A stretch of DNA of 64,000 nt from Nitrospira sp. (GCA_005116745.1 SWDS01000001.1:186001-250000); one strand, 5' to 3'. Positions 25,877 to 34,572 are shown, counted from the stretch's first letter. The notes: generated by a model not told the origin, from the letters alone. Numbers and translations are program-made.

Positions 25877-26281
25877 GTGAGTGTGCGGATGAGTAGGGAA
25901 GAGTGATATCGCCGATTGTTGATCGCCTGGAAACGAGTGCTAAGAAAACCACAAGAGAACGTTTGTTTGATAGGATACGAAGTGTTCATTCGGTGGATGC
26001 TCAAGCTATGGGTCGTGCGTGGGCGGCGTCACATGGGCGCCCAGCGGCCAGTTTCTGAAATTGAAGCGATCCGGCGAATACCTGTCGGATGGAACGAGTA
26101 TCTACCCTCCATGCCTGTTTCGATCGCTGACTCTTTCCAATGGCTGATGTCTGGAAACAGACGCCTAAGGAAGGGCAGAGAGAGAAACTTTCTGAGTATG
26201 GCATCGTATCCTGGCAATCTCTTGCGGCTCCAGGCGAGTCGACTCGCGGTCTCCTAAGACTCTTCCATCTCTTCACCTCAC
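25877..26281 (+). ncRNA. Candidate ~400-nt structured RNA between zapA and rny
   Basis: The 507-bp gap between zapA and rny has no convincing protein frame. Its two ends can pair: bases 25897-25904 with 26259-26266 (8 bp), flanked by shorter helices 25891-25893/26269-26271 and 25877-25881/26277-26281. Inside are a stem closed by GAAA (26149-26162), a 7-bp hairpin (26176-26194), a 14-base palindrome (26234-26247) and a 7-bp helix 26065-26071/26122-26128. A TATAGA element at about 25869 could start it. Many bacteria have 6S RNA after zapA, but I do not see the 6S consensus and the length is double. RNase P, tmRNA and SRP RNA signatures are absent. Confidence 0.4.
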
Positions 26282-26334
26282 ATTAGTTATTCGCGTTCAT
26301 TCCGCTCAGTCTGAGGCGGGGGCTCCGCATCAGG

Positions 26335-27951
26335 TTGAGCCTATTGGATCTGATTGTTTTCAAGAAGGGGGTGACTCCCATTTCTACATCAACTGTCGTG
26401 TACATAATCCTTTCGTTGATCTTCGGAGCTGTGGCTGGTGCTGGAGTATTTGATTTCCTGCGACGACGGATGACAGGTGCCAAGCAGGCTGAGGCAGAAG
26501 ACTTGGCTAAGCAGGTTGTGCAGAACGCACAGCGAGAGGCCGAGAATGTTGTCAAAGAAGCCAGGTTTGAAGCTAAGGATCTGGTCTTCAAGGCAAAGTC
26601 CGAATTCGAGCAAGAGGAGAAAGCCAAACTTGCTGAACTCTCGACGGTGGAGAAGCGTCTGATCCAACGAGAGGGAGGACTTGACGGGAAAGTTGCCGCT
26701 CTGGAAAAGAGAGAAACTGAGTCACGCAAGCGCGAGGCAGATTTCGCGAAGCGAGAAGAGGGGCTGGCGGTCAAAGAGTCTGCCTGCGCCAAGGCTGAAC
26801 GCGAACATCGAGACGCGCTGGAACGGGTCGCCGGGATGACGGCCGATGAAGCCAAGAAACAATTGATCCTCGAAATGGAATCGCAAGCGAAACTCGAGGC
26901 CGTAGGCCTTGCCAAGCGCACGATCGAAGAGGCTCGTGAGAACGCCGAGCGTGAGGCGCGGGAAATCATCACCAGCTCGATTCAACGTGTCGTTCGTGAT
27001 TATGTCGCGGAATCCACGATCTCGGTGGTTCCCATTGCCAACGATGCCATGAAAGGTCGAATCATCGGTCGGGAAGGGCGCAATATCCGTGCGCTTGAAG
27101 CGGCGACGGGTATTGATCTGATCATCGACGAAACTCCTGAAGCCGTGATTATCTCTGGGTTCGATCCGTTGCGGCGCGAGATTGCCAAAGTGTCGCTGGA
27201 GCGCCTGATGCACGACGGGCGTATCCATCCCACGCGCATTGAGGAGATTGTCGAAAAGGTCAAGGTCGACATCGACAAGCTAATGTATGAAGAAGCAGAG
27301 AAAATTATTTTCGAACTGGGGCTTTCGGACTTTCATCCTGAGTTGATCAAGGTCTTGGGGCGACTCAAGTATCGCACGAGCTACGGGCAAAATAACCTCT
27401 ATCATGCCCGTGAGGCCTCGTACATTTGCGGCATCATGGCGTCGGAATTGGGTCTCGATGTCCGACTAGCTCGGCGCGGCGCCTTGCTGCATGATATCGG
27501 TAAGGCGGTCAGCCATGAAGAAGAGGGACCGCATGCCATGCTCGGGGCCGAGATCGCCAAGAAATACGGCGAATCTCCAAAGATCGTTAACGCGATCGCC
27601 GCGCATCATGAGCAGGTGGAGCCGATTTGCCCGGAGAGTGTGTTGGTGGCGGCGGCCGAGGCGTTGTCGGCGGCGCGTCCAGGTGCGCGGCGGGAAGCGC
27701 TGGAGTCGTATGTGAAGCGGTTGGAAAAGCTGGAATCGCTCGCGACTGGGCATAAGGGCGTGCAGAAAGCCTACGCGATCCAAGCCGGACGTGAAATTCG
27801 CGTCATTGTGAGGCAAGAGGACATCACCGATGCCGAGTCGTTTCAGCTGTCTCGTGAATTGGCGAAGAAGATCGAGCAAGAGTTGACCTATCCGGGACAG
27901 ATCAAGGTCACCGTCATTCGAGAAAGCCGCTACGTGGAATACGCCAAATGA
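26335..27951 (+). CDS. rny: Ribonuclease Y
   Basis: RNase Y is a membrane-anchored endonuclease that starts mRNA decay. The N-terminus holds one membrane helix (VVYIILSLIFGAVAGAGVF), followed by ~150 residues of charged coiled coil. A KH domain (MKGRIIGREGRNIRALE) and an HD domain (ARRGALLHDIGKAV, then HHEQVEP) follow. The length is the family norm. The start is uncertain between the TTG at 26335 and a GTG at 26371 that begins nearer the helix. The ymdB ATG overlaps the stop. Confidence 0.93.
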   Translation: MSLLDLIVFKKGVTPISTSTVVYIILSLIFGAVAGAGVFDFLRRRMTGAKQAEAEDLAKQVVQNAQREAENVVKEARFEAKDLVFKAKSEFEQEEKAKLAELSTVEKRLIQREGGLDGKVAALEKRETESRKREADFAKREEGLAVKESACAKAEREHRDALERVAGMTADEAKKQLILEMESQAKLEAVGLAKRTIEEARENAEREAREIITSSIQRVVRDYVAESTISVVPIANDAMKGRIIGREGRNIRALEAATGIDLIIDETPEAVIISGFDPLRREIAKVSLERLMHDGRIHPTRIEEIVEKVKVDIDKLMYEEAEKIIFELGLSDFHPELIKVLGRLKYRTSYGQNNLYHAREASYICGIMASELGLDVRLARRGALLHDIGKAVSHEEEGPHAMLGAEIAKKYGESPKIVNAIAAHHEQVEPICPESVLVAAAEALSAARPGARREALESYVKRLEKLESLATGHKGVQKAYAIQAGREIRVIVRQEDITDAESFQLSRELAKKIEQELTYPGQIKVTVIRESRYVEYAK

Positions 27952-28727
27952 AAGTCCTTTGTCTCGGGGACATCATGGGGGAGCCGGGCCGCCGGGCTGT
28001 CGCTCGGGCCGTACCTCGGCTGGTCGCGCAGCATCATATTGATGCGGTCATTGCCAATGGTGAAAATCTGGCAGGAGGCTTCGGGGTGACGCCGGAGTTG
28101 GCCGAGGAACTGTTCGACACCGGCATCTCGGTGATCACTACCGGAAATCATGCCTGGGATAAAAAAGAGGCGATCGATTATTTTGATCGTGAGCCCCGCT
28201 TGTTGCGGCCGGCGAATTATCCGGCGGGCGTCCCTGGAAATGGGAGTGTTGTCATCGAGACCGCAGGCGGTGAGCGGCTGGCCGTCTTACAGTTGATGGG
28301 CCGGGTGTATATGCCGACGATCGATTGCCCATTTCAGACGGCAAAACGTGAGCTATCACGGCTGAAGCGCGAGACGTCCGCGATCATCGTTGAGATGCAT
28401 GCGGAAGCCACGTCTGAAAAGATGGCCATGGGGCATTTCCTGGATGGAGAGGTGGTCGCTGTCGTCGGGACGCATACGCACGTGCAGACGGCCGATGAAC
28501 AAATCCTGCCGAAGGGCACTGCGTACATCACGGATATCGGCATGACGGGACCGCTCCATTCGGTGATCGGAGTCAAGAAGGAATTGGCGATCGAAAAGTT
28601 TTTGACCGCGATGCCGAGGCGGTTTGAAGTCGCATCAGGACCTTCCGTATTTTGCGCGGTTCTGCTTGAGCTCGATCCCCGCCTGGGCAAGGTGATCAGG
28701 TTTGAACGCATTCGCAGCATCGATTAG
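27948..28727 (+). CDS. ymdB: Metallophosphoesterase of the YmdB family
   Basis: YmdB proteins hydrolyse cyclic nucleotides and lie next to rny in many bacteria. The metal-binding motifs are in order: GDIMGEPGR, ANGENLAGG, TGNHAWD, VEMHAEATSEK and VVGTHTHVQTAD. The protein has 259 residues. Its ATG overlaps the rny stop in ATGA, so the two are translated together. The stop codon lies inside an inverted-repeat element (28726-28851), showing that the element touches the gene end without destroying it. Confidence 0.93.
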   Translation: MKVLCLGDIMGEPGRRAVARAVPRLVAQHHIDAVIANGENLAGGFGVTPELAEELFDTGISVITTGNHAWDKKEAIDYFDREPRLLRPANYPAGVPGNGSVVIETAGGERLAVLQLMGRVYMPTIDCPFQTAKRELSRLKRETSAIIVEMHAEATSEKMAMGHFLDGEVVAVVGTHTHVQTADEQILPKGTAYITDIGMTGPLHSVIGVKKELAIEKFLTAMPRRFEVASGPSVFCAVLLELDPRLGKVIRFERIRSID

Positions 28728-28851
28728 CAGGCTGTGAAAAAGTCCACCAGCGGCATTCTCGCACCGCGCAAGGTCTCAACGTATCAACCGCGAACGCGTC
28801 GGTCTGTCGCGTACTACGGCCTTGCTGCACAGACTTTGTGAACAGCCTGCT
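28726..28851. repeat. Imperfect inverted-repeat element, 126 bp
   Basis: The ends agcaggctgtg...aaagtc and gactttgtga...acagcctgct form a nearly perfect 20-bp inverted repeat with a less ordered ~85-bp centre. The element begins at the ymdB stop codon and reaches the possible start of xseA. It has the layout of a REP- or MITE-like sequence. I cannot count other copies: a second one is not visible in this window. Confidence 0.6.
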
Positions 28852-28914
28852 GGTGAGCTTCAAAGGAGAGGACTCACGACTACGTACTCTCGCCCGCCCC
28901 TTTTCGCGTCCGAG

Positions 28915-30258
28915 TTGACCTCGAGACATGTCCTCACCGTCTCGGAACTGACTGCCATGGTTCGGGCTTCCCTCGAAACGGACTTTGCCGAGGTCTGGCT
29001 TGAAGGGGAAATTTCGAACCTGCGCGCACCAGGGTCCGGGCATCTCTACTGTACCCTCAAGGACCAGACGAGTCAGATTCGGGCGGTGATCTTCCGTTCG
29101 GCGGCCGTTCGGTTGCGGTTCGGCCTGGAGGAGGGTCTTCAAGTCGTCGTGAAAGGGCGACTCTCCGTCTACGAGCCTCGTGGAGAGTACCAGGTCATAC
29201 TTGATCATCTCGAACCCAAGGGGCGAGGCGCTCTCCAGTTGGCGTTTGAGCAGCTCAAGCGTCGCCTTGAAGCCGAGGGGCTCTTCGATGTGGACGGCAA
29301 ACAATCGCTACCTGCATTCCCTCGGACGGTCGGAATCGTGACCTCGCCGACCGGGGCAGCGGTTCAAGATCTGATCACCGTATTGCACCGTCGCTGTCCT
29401 ATCTTGAGTATCATCATCGCGCCCGTACCGGTGCAGGGGGTGGGATCGGCTGAACAGATTGCAGCCGCCATTCAGGCATTGAACCGGCTCGGAGTTGTCG
29501 ACGTCATCATCGTTGGGCGGGGCGGCGGTTCATTGGAAGATCTGTGGAGTTTTAACGAAGAAATTGTCGTGCGAGCCATTGCTGCGTCACAGGTGCCCAT
29601 TGTATCTGCCGTTGGGCATGAGACAGATGTGACACTGGCAGACTTTGCGGCGGACGTACGGGCTGCAACTCCGTCCGCTGCCGCCGAACTGGTTGCCCCG
29701 GTGTTAACGGAGATCGTTGAGCGGCTGGGCATGCTTACCGCCCGCTGTCAGCAAGCCATGACCGCACAATGCCTGGAACAGCATCAGCGACTTGATCTTC
29801 TACTTGCCCATATGGGCAACATCAGGTTTAGAATTCTCAAAGAAGCTCAGCGGGTGGATGGCCTAGTGGCAGGCATGCGAGAAACAGTCCGCGCCCATCT
29901 CAAACACGCGATGGTGAATGCGCAAACATGGACGCACGCGCTACGATCGAAGAGTCCGGTGCTCCACGTGCGTCAGGATTTGCTGATCGTTCCACAGTTG
30001 CGATCGCGTGTGATCGCTGCCATGAACCATAGCCTCAAACGGAAGACCCAGCATACCCATGCGTATCTGGACCGATTGAAGGGGCTGAACCCGCTCGCGA
30101 TTCTGGATCGGGGATACGGGATTCTCGAGACGGTGCCTGGTGGCCAGATCATTCACGATGCCGGACAGGTGTTTGTTGGGGAGAAGATCTTGGCACGTTT
30201 GGCCAGGGGTCAGATCCGATGTACGGTGGAGGAGGTTAGGTTGGATCCGTCAGTTTAA
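28915..30258 (+). CDS. xseA: Exodeoxyribonuclease VII large subunit
   Basis: XseA with XseB degrades single-stranded DNA into oligonucleotides. The N-terminal OB fold is seen (VWLEGEISNLRAPGSGHLYC), then the conserved block RTVGIVTSPTGAAVQDL, and GRGGGSLEDLWSFNEE and SAVGHETDVTLADFAADVRAATPS in the catalytic domain. The start is unsure. A TTG at 28822 lies within the repeat element and gives extra residues, a TTG at 28915 (used here) starts ten residues before the VSELT block, and an AGGAGAGG site lies between them without a standard start codon behind it. Confidence 0.92.
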   Translation: MTSRHVLTVSELTAMVRASLETDFAEVWLEGEISNLRAPGSGHLYCTLKDQTSQIRAVIFRSAAVRLRFGLEEGLQVVVKGRLSVYEPRGEYQVILDHLEPKGRGALQLAFEQLKRRLEAEGLFDVDGKQSLPAFPRTVGIVTSPTGAAVQDLITVLHRRCPILSIIIAPVPVQGVGSAEQIAAAIQALNRLGVVDVIIVGRGGGSLEDLWSFNEEIVVRAIAASQVPIVSAVGHETDVTLADFAADVRAATPSAAAELVAPVLTEIVERLGMLTARCQQAMTAQCLEQHQRLDLLLAHMGNIRFRILKEAQRVDGLVAGMRETVRAHLKHAMVNAQTWTHALRSKSPVLHVRQDLLIVPQLRSRVIAAMNHSLKRKTQHTHAYLDRLKGLNPLAILDRGYGILETVPGGQIIHDAGQVFVGEKILARLARGQIRCTVEEVRLDPSV

Positions 30259-30315
30259 AAGCTGGTTGGGACTTCGTTATAATGGGCGGCGGGTTGGCGT
30301 GAAAGGAGAATGGTT

Positions 30316-30573
30316 GTGGCTGGGGTGAAGTTTGAACAAGCGATGGCCAGATTGGAAGCCATTGTGGGTGAATTAGAGAATGGAGATCTGCCCCTGGATG
30401 AATCGTTGAAGATTTTCGAGGAGGGCATTCGGCTGTCGAGGAATTGCTTAAAGGTATTGGAAGACGCTGAACGGAAAGTCGAAGTGCTCGTCCAGGATAC
30501 GAATGGAAAAAAGCAACTACGCGCCTTCACCTCCGATGACATTGATGTCCAGGGTTCCGCTGAAGACTCATAA
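30316..30573 (+). CDS. xseB: Exodeoxyribonuclease VII small subunit
   Basis: The small helical subunit binds the C-terminal part of XseA. The pattern KFEQAMARLEAIVGELENGDLPLDESLKIFEEG is diagnostic (shown here as FEQAMARLEAIV and LPLDESLKIFEEG). The GTG at 30316 is six bases after AAGGAGA; an ATG at 30310 sits too near to that site. The frame gives 85 residues. It lies 57 bp after xseA. Confidence 0.93.
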   Translation: MAGVKFEQAMARLEAIVGELENGDLPLDESLKIFEEGIRLSRNCLKVLEDAERKVEVLVQDTNGKKQLRAFTSDDIDVQGSAEDS

Positions 30574-30628
30574 CAGGTCGCTCTTCTGAGTCTCGTTCTT
30601 TTCTCATCTTTCCCACTTTGCGATTCTC

Positions 30629-31399
30629 ATGAGTATGAACAGACAACGCGATAAGGATCGTTGTGACCTTGTACTGACGGCTCGGGGATTGGTGCAGAGT
30701 CGAGACGCCGCAGTCCGGATGGTGCTTGCGGGAAAGGTCCGAAGTAACGGAGTGATCGTCGACAAACCCTCCAGAGTGATTCCCGTCGATGCGGTCATCG
30801 AGATGATCGGTGAGACCCAGCCGTTCGTCAGCCGAGGGGGCGAAAAACTGGAGGCAGCGCTAGACGCCTATTCGATCGCCCCCCAAGGATTGATTTGTCT
30901 CGACGTGGGGTGCTCGACCGGAGGGTTCACCGATTGTTTGCTCAAACGAGGGGCTGCGAAGGTCTACGCGGTTGACGTGGGCTACGGGCAATTTGATTGG
31001 CGGCTCCGACAAGACCCACGCGTCGTGCTGAGTGAGCGGACCAACATTCGCTATCTGCCTCCGTCTGCCATCCCGGATCTGGTTGATTTAGTCGTCATCG
31101 ATGTATCGTTTATTTCATTGACGAAGGTGCTTCCACCCATCCTGCCGTTTCTCCGTGCTCCAGCCCGCGTCATTGCCTTGATCAAACCGCAGTTTGAAGT
31201 CGGCAAGGGCCAAGTAGGTCGGGGTGGCATCGTGCGTGATGACGCACAGCGAGCAGAGGTTGTTCAGAGAATCGTCCAATTCGCGGCGGACAAGGGGTTG
31301 AAGACCATGGGGACGGTCGCCTCTCCCATCAAAGGGAAAAAAGGCAACCAGGAAATATTAGCAATCTTTGAGTACGAGACCCCATTTCATGGTATGTAA
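30629..31399 (+). CDS. tlyA: TlyA family rRNA 2'-O-methyltransferase
   Basis: TlyA modifies 16S and 23S rRNA at cytidine 2'-hydroxyls. An N-terminal S4 RNA-binding domain (CDLVLTARGLVQSRDAAVRM) is followed by an FtsJ-like methyltransferase domain with the SAM loop DVGCSTGGFTDCLL, the catalytic block VVIDVSFISL and the typical LIKPQFEVGKG. Its 256 residues are normal. It is downstream of xseB in the same order as in many genomes. Confidence 0.93.
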   Translation: MSMNRQRDKDRCDLVLTARGLVQSRDAAVRMVLAGKVRSNGVIVDKPSRVIPVDAVIEMIGETQPFVSRGGEKLEAALDAYSIAPQGLICLDVGCSTGGFTDCLLKRGAAKVYAVDVGYGQFDWRLRQDPRVVLSERTNIRYLPPSAIPDLVDLVVIDVSFISLTKVLPPILPFLRAPARVIALIKPQFEVGKGQVGRGGIVRDDAQRAEVVQRIVQFAADKGLKTMGTVASPIKGKKGNQEILAIFEYETPFHGM

Positions 31400-31438
31400 A
31401 GTCTGTCGTAATTGCTGAGCGTTCATTCAGGAGGGCCA

Positions 31439-32362
31439 ATGAAAGTACTCGTCACGGGCGGTGCAGGGTTTATCGGGTCTCATGTGGTGGACCGACTCGT
31501 TGAAGAGGGGCATCAAGTTGTCATCGTGGACAATCTGGCCACTGGCAAGCGGAAGAATGTCAATCGTGCGGCGAGTCTCTACAAGACTGACATTACCAGC
31601 TGGCGTCTTGAACGGGTGTTTCGCAATGAACGGCCTAATATTGTCCTCCACATTGCGGCTCAGATCAATGTCCCTCGTTCGATAGCCGATCCGGTGTTCG
31701 ATGCGCAGGTCAATGTCTTGGGAACCATGAACGTGTTGCAGCAAGCGGTTCGGTATGGATGCCGAAAGGTTGTGTTCTCCTCATCCGGTGGAGCGATCTA
31801 TGGTGAACAGGAGACACTTCTAGCGACTGAATCTCACGCAGCCAAGCCACTCTCACCCTATGGCATCAGTAAACTGTGCGGCGAACATTACTTGTCCTAT
31901 TTCCAACGGGTGAGCGGGATTCCAGTCGTCAGCCTCCGGTATGCTAACGTCTATGGGCCGAGGCAGGATCCCGATGGAGAAGCCGGAGTCATTGCCATCT
32001 TCATTCAAAAGATGTTGAACAACGAGCAGCCCATCATTCATGGAAACGGCCGTCAAACACGTGATTTCGTATTCGTCGACGACGTGGCCGAAGCAAACTT
32101 GGCCGCCATGGGGCAGGATGCACATGGAGTGTATAACGTCGGAACAGGGGCTGAGACATCCGTCAATGAGTTGTTCCGGATGCTTGCCGGGCTGACAGCT
32201 TCGAGCGTCAAGGAATTGCATGGCCCGGCCAAAGCTGGCGAGCAGATTCGCAGTGTGGTTGACCCGTCACGGATCAAACAAGAACTTGGGTGGGAGGTCA
32301 AGGTGGACCTCGCCGAGGGTCTGAAGCAGACGGTGGAATTTTTTCAAGGGAAAAGCCGCTAG
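31439..32362 (+). CDS. NAD-dependent epimerase, UDP-glucose 4-epimerase type
   Basis: The short-chain dehydrogenase-type fold is shown by VTGGAGFIGSHVVDRL at the N-terminus and the catalytic Ser/Tyr-X3-Lys pattern (FSSSGGAIYGE, SPYGISK). The substrate-binding end ERPDFV... is replaced by RQTRDFVFVDDVAEANL. The ATG at 31439 is preceded by GGAGGG. The protein of 307 residues probably interconverts UDP-sugars for polysaccharides. GalE, a uronate epimerase or a dehydratase cannot be separated by sight. Confidence 0.88.
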   Translation: MKVLVTGGAGFIGSHVVDRLVEEGHQVVIVDNLATGKRKNVNRAASLYKTDITSWRLERVFRNERPNIVLHIAAQINVPRSIADPVFDAQVNVLGTMNVLQQAVRYGCRKVVFSSSGGAIYGEQETLLATESHAAKPLSPYGISKLCGEHYLSYFQRVSGIPVVSLRYANVYGPRQDPDGEAGVIAIFIQKMLNNEQPIIHGNGRQTRDFVFVDDVAEANLAAMGQDAHGVYNVGTGAETSVNELFRMLAGLTASSVKELHGPAKAGEQIRSVVDPSRIKQELGWEVKVDLAEGLKQTVEFFQGKSR

Positions 32363-32455
32363 CCTGCCGGCTACAGTCTGCAGGCAGGCCGACTAGTACG
32401 CCCTCAGACGAACCTGACGACTCGCGACTGTCAGTGTCTTACAGAGCGTATCCGA

Positions 32456-32776
32456 TCAGTATCGAGCGACGCTCCCATCAACTTGGATTGACCAGGCATC
32501 GATTCCACCGATCAAATTCTTCACGTTCGAGAATCCCTGCTGGAGGAGAAAGCCTGTGGCATCTCCGCTCCGCATCCCGTGATGGCAGTAGGCGATAATT
32601 TCAGTATTTTTGTCCAACTGGGACAGTGAGTTGGGTAAGGTGCCAAGCGGGATGAGGAGAGAGTTGTCCAGCTTGGCAAGCTGATTTTCCCAAGGCTCCC
32701 GTACATCCAACAGCACCAGTTTATCCCCTTTATCGAGTCTCGACTTCAATTCTTTCGGTGTGATGACAAAGCTCAT
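32456..32776 (-). CDS. Single-domain rhodanese-like protein
   Basis: The 106-residue protein has the rhodanese pattern: VLLDVREPWE, then the active-site loop CHHGMRS with Cys64, and GFSNVKNLIGGIDAWS at the end. Small proteins like this carry sulfur as a persulfide or act as sulfur relays. It is alone on the minus strand between galE-like and aat genes. GGAGGAG precedes the ATG. Confidence 0.9.
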   Translation of the reverse strand: MSFVITPKELKSRLDKGDKLVLLDVREPWENQLAKLDNSLLIPLGTLPNSLSQLDKNTEIIAYCHHGMRSGDATGFLLQQGFSNVKNLIGGIDAWSIQVDGSVARY

Positions 32777-32885
32777 ATGGTCTCCTCCTCGTACATGAAG
32801 ACAAGATCATAAGCGACGGGAGAAAAATCTGTCAAATGCCGTTCTTCTTGTAGGTGACGGCAGGCCAGCGAGTTACTTCAGAAGC

Positions 32886-33575
32886 TCACACTGTTTCGAA
32901 TGTCCATCGTCCCCGCCGGTCGGGAAGGGTGAGTGCCTGGTGTAGATGTGTGATGAAGGTTGATCGTGGAAGCTCTTCCGCGCCGAACCGACTAACATGG
33001 GGAGAGAACTGTTGGCAGTCGATGAGGCGAAAGTTCCAGGCCCGAAGCTGCGTGACGAGCTTCACAAGCGCCACCTTGGATGCGTCATCGACTCGCGTAA
33101 ACATCGATTCGGCAAAGAAGGCGCTACCAAGCGAGACACCATAGAGTCCTCCGATCAGGCGATCATCCTGCCATGTTTCCACCGAATGGGCGTAACCGAG
33201 TTCGTGCAAGTGGGTATAGGCATCCAGCATGTCCCCCGTGATCCAGGTGCCTCCTTCTGGATATTGCGGGCGCGGTCCTGCGCATTGTGCCATGACCTCT
33301 CGGAAACACGTGTCAAGGGTGAGGGTAAACACGTTTGAACGAAGGCTTCGTTTAAGGCTGCGCGAGACATGGAGTTTGTCAGGAAACAACACGGCGCGAG
33401 GATCCGGCGACCACCAGAGAATCGGTTGATCGTCGTTGTACCAAGGGAAGATCCCGTGCCGATAGGCTTCGAGCAGCCGTTCCGGACGGAGGTCGCCTCC
33501 TACGGCGAGTAGCCCTTCTGGCGATGCCCGATCAACCGAGGGGAAACGGAAATCGTGCGGTCTTAAGCGGAACAT
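32886..33575 (-). CDS. aat: Leucyl/phenylalanyl-tRNA-protein transferase
   Basis: Aat adds leucine or phenylalanine to N-terminal Lys or Arg, marking proteins for ClpS/ClpAP. Conserved blocks are FPWYNDDQPILWWSPDPRAV, EGGTWITGDMLDAY, LIGGLYGVSLGSAFFAESMF and LIDCQQFSPHVSRFGAE. The ATG at 33575 follows a GTG two codons upstream. The first 22 codons and ~50 bp of leader are duplicated 1 kb away (34508-34620), with a toxin-antitoxin cassette in between. Confidence 0.95.
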   Translation of the reverse strand: MFRLRPHDFRFPSVDRASPEGLLAVGGDLRPERLLEAYRHGIFPWYNDDQPILWWSPDPRAVLFPDKLHVSRSLKRSLRSNVFTLTLDTCFREVMAQCAGPRPQYPEGGTWITGDMLDAYTHLHELGYAHSVETWQDDRLIGGLYGVSLGSAFFAESMFTRVDDASKVALVKLVTQLRAWNFRLIDCQQFSPHVSRFGAEELPRSTFITHLHQALTLPDRRGRWTFETV

Positions 33576-33623
33576 TGCCACGTACGATACGTGAAGCGAA
33601 GGGAAAAGACTATGTCAGGAGAA
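33511..33623. repeat. Direct repeat, left copy (5' end of aat)
   Basis: The 113 bp cover the first 22 aat codons and the leader. They match 34508-34620 in the same orientation at about 88% by eye. A palindrome CACGTA-cga-TACGTG (33579-33593) is identical in both copies. Confidence 0.85.
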
Positions 33624-33696
33624 GACTGCGGGTTTCTAGCATGCCCAAGAACGTGCTAAACTGCATCAATAGTATGAATATATCGGAGGTCGCACC

Positions 33697-33951
33697 ATGG
33701 GAACTACACGCAAGACGATCACCGTCACGGAGCAACAGGATCAATGGATCAAGGCCCAGATCGAACGTGGCAAGTTCACGAACGACAGCGAATATATCCG
33801 CGATTTGATCCGACGCGATCAGGACAGCGCCAAGTTTCAGACGTTGAAGGACGCCATTCAGGAGGGGTTGGATAGCGGCGTCAGTGACCGCACTGTGCCG
33901 CAGATTATGGAGGGGGTCGAAACGCGGCTGAAGGCGAATGGCCAGTTATAG
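33697..33951 (+). CDS. ParD-like antitoxin
   Basis: The 84-residue protein opens with a ribbon-helix-helix segment (KTITVTEQQDQWIKAQI, NDSEYIRDLIRRD) and ends in a charged tail that would wrap the toxin, as in CopG/ParD-family antitoxins. It neutralises the toxin encoded next and represses the shared promoter. GGAGGT precedes the ATG. It overlaps the toxin gene by 14 bp. The cassette lies between the two aat repeats. Confidence 0.88.
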   Translation: MGTTRKTITVTEQQDQWIKAQIERGKFTNDSEYIRDLIRRDQDSAKFQTLKDAIQEGLDSGVSDRTVPQIMEGVETRLKANGQL

Positions 33952-34228
33952 TCTCTCGTCGAAGGCCGCCACCGATCTCGAGGGCATCTACGAATACACG
34001 ATCCTTCATTTTGGACTGGAACAGGCTCGGGTCTATCTCCTCGGTTTGCACGCGCGGTTCCAGATGCTGGCGGAGCAGCCGACGCAGGGGCGGAAGGCTG
34101 ATGAACTGGCACCGGGATTGCGGCGGGTTGAGTATCAATCCCACGTAGTCTTTTACATCCCGAAGGACCACGGTATTCGGATCGTGCGTGTGCTGCACCA
34201 ACGCATGGACGTCACGAGGCATGTGTAG
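33938..34228 (+). CDS. ParE/RelE family toxin
   Basis: The 96 residues show the RelE/ParE fold: SLSSKAATDLEGIYEYT, ARVYLLGLHARFQMLAEQP, GRKADELAPGLRRVEYQSHVVFYIP and VRVLHQRMDVTRHV at the end. ParE-type members poison DNA gyrase and RelE-type members cut mRNA; sequence alone does not settle which. The overlap with the antitoxin gene ensures coupled translation. Confidence 0.88.
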   Translation: MASYSLSSKAATDLEGIYEYTILHFGLEQARVYLLGLHARFQMLAEQPTQGRKADELAPGLRRVEYQSHVVFYIPKDHGIRIVRVLHQRMDVTRHV

Positions 34229-34260
34229 CCACAGGTGAGTGAAGCGTCGGCACGCCAAGC

Positions 34261-34455
34261 ATGGACATACACTACCCTTCGAGGAGCAACCCTCAGGGTT
34301 TGCAACAGGTCCTTCCGCAGCTCACCCGCGATCAGGTTCAGACGCTGATGCGTGAACTCAAGGATGATGGGAAAGTGTCTATTCCTGGCACGACTCAATC
34401 CTCCAGATGGTTTCCATGTCCCCTTGAGACCGTAATTGCGCCTAAAGCGACATAA
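34261..34455 (+). pseudogene. Possible winged-helix fragment
   Basis: A 64-residue frame contains a helix-turn-helix-like stretch (LTRDQVQTLMRELKDDGKV then TQSSRWFP) that resembles the C-terminal DNA-binding end of larger regulators or helicases. No larger gene surrounds it. It lies within the repeat-flanked cassette after the toxin, so a broken remnant seems more likely than a working gene. Confidence 0.3.
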
Positions 34456-34507
34456 ACTAAAATCGGCGTAATCCTGGGCAATTCAGTGTAAGGCGGTATC
34501 TGTGAGA

Positions 34508-34572
34508 AGCCCTTCTGGCGATGCCCGATCAACCGAGGGGAAACGAAAATCGTGTGGTTTCAAACGGGACAT
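34508..34572 (-). pseudogene. aat 5' fragment, 22 codons
   Basis: The minus-strand frame starts MSRLKPHDFRFPSVD and continues to SPEGLL, like the beginning of aat with three conservative changes, then loses the match. It is the coding part of the right direct repeat. Conservative changes suggest that it was once part of a working gene. Confidence 0.75.

Noticed and set aside
25916-26257. 113-codon frame in the zapA-rny gap
   Set aside because: No ribosome site, no family pattern and composition near random; the base-pairing potential of the same DNA explains it better.
25877-26281. RNase P RNA, tmRNA or SRP RNA in the zapA-rny gap
   Set aside because: The universally conserved GAGGAAAGTC block, the tRNA-like ends of tmRNA and the SRP tetraloop region are all absent.
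26283-26972. 229-codon minus-strand frame opposite rny
   Set aside because: Its composition (Ser, Arg, Ala runs) is the mirror of the RNase Y coiled coil. It has no start signal.
28738-28830. Selfish gene or protein in the inverted-repeat element
   Set aside because: No frame longer than about 25 codons fits within its 126 bp; it is non-coding.
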